This document shows positions 63,601 through 64,000 of a DNA stretch of 64,000 nt, one piece after another. Under the pieces are notes generated by a model. It saw only the letters and a list, made by a program, of their open reading frames with translations. It was not told the DNA's origin and did not search any database. The DNA lies in assembly GCA_027574665.1 (NCBI GenBank), contig CM050650.1:101653086-101717085 (forward strand), read 5' to 3'. Position 1 is the stretch's first letter. Each line of letters opens with the position of its first letter. The position numbers and the translations under genes were made by a program. The stretch comes from Rhynochetos jubatus. Its lineage: Eukaryota > Chordata > Aves > Eurypygiformes > Rhynochetidae.

Positions 63601-64000
63601 TATATGTGGATATATTGTATGGATTAAAGTCCATCCTCTTTACCTCCAACATGACTGGAAACATTCAGACTTGCTTCTGAATGTGTTACCTATATATTCA
63701 TGAGGTGTTTTCTGTTGGTATGTTGGCTCACACTAAGTTTGGAGAAGATCTCCTTTCATGTGGTCTCTGGCAGGGACTCTGTGGAACAGTCGTTGGAACA
63801 CAGTCTTTGGAACAAAACATGATAAAGGGACAATGGTGGTTGGGGTTACTTTGCAACAGGGTTTTGAGACTTCAGTCCTCTTTGTCAGTGATGCTCATAG
63901 AGAATCAGCTCTTGAGCCTTCCCTTTTTTTACTTTGTACTATGGAGAGCTTTCCTGGTTACACAAGATATGTAAGTAGCAAAACTTTACTGTCACAGACT
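57694..64000. other. Repeat-poor unique DNA
   Basis: More than 6 kb without a recognised element. It holds a (TTTG)5 repeat (60085-60104) and AT-rich alternating patches at 62014-62035 and 63580-63620. GC-richer patches at 59210-59600, 62080-62330 and 62790-62960 have no assigned identity. The frame 59203-59622 (139 codons, plus) has no recognisable domain. Confidence 0.55.
60085..60104. repeat. (TTTG)5 microsatellite
   Basis: Five perfect TTTG units, followed by an imperfect TTGTTT. Confidence 0.93.

Noticed and set aside
1-64000. CRISPR arrays, bacterial operons, rRNA genes or an intact endogenous provirus
   Set aside because: None present. There are no regularly spaced repeats, no gag/pol/env-like coding sequence beside any LTR, and all signs are of vertebrate nuclear non-coding DNA.

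Overview
The window looks like AT-rich, non-coding DNA from a bird. The diagnosis rests on interspersed repeats: about ten fragments of the CR1 LINE family, recognised by their reverse-transcriptase remnants and by 3' ends made of short ATTCTRTG-type repeats, plus five long terminal repeats (LTRs) of endogenous-retrovirus families typical of birds. Two LTRs begin with the TGTYGTGSTTTAA-like start and three with a TGTWYTGG/TGTTAGG-like start. The LTR mix suggests Neoaves, which is inference only. I found no convincing protein-coding exon, RNA gene or CRISPR array. The short open frames are chance frames, antisense shadows of repeats, or LINE remnants.

Layout: 1-1610 unique DNA; 1611-2328 CR1 (-); 2329-5330 unique DNA with a 37-bp tandem duplication; 5410-8155 a compound locus in which an old plus-strand CR1 is split by a minus-strand CR1; 8156-10190 unique DNA; 10191-10791 a solo LTR with a perfect 5-bp target duplication; 10792-18569 unique DNA with a 22-C run and a pair of hairpins; 18570-19619 a complete solo LTR; 24441-24683 CR1 (+); 26443-26977 CR1 (-); 30780-31346 a solo LTR; 32844-33180 CR1 (-) with an internal deletion; 35371-36440 CR1 (-) with an in-frame internal deletion; 37901-38638 two abutting CR1 copies (-); about 43885-44050 an ancient L2-like LINE relic (-); 45339-46285 a solo LTR (-) with a 4-bp target duplication; 49370-51685 the longest CR1 (+), carrying much of a broken ORF2; 55045-55128 a CR1 3' stub (+); 57110-57693 a 3'-truncated LTR (-); 57694-64000 unique DNA.

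Nothing here acts as a gene system. The sequence is best read as an intron or gene desert with a layered history of retrotransposition. The observations most worth checking are the 13-nt non-CR1 sequence shared at the 5' ends of two separate CR1 copies, the nested CR1 locus, the L2 relic, and the hairpin pair. I did not find an undescribed biological system and do not claim one.
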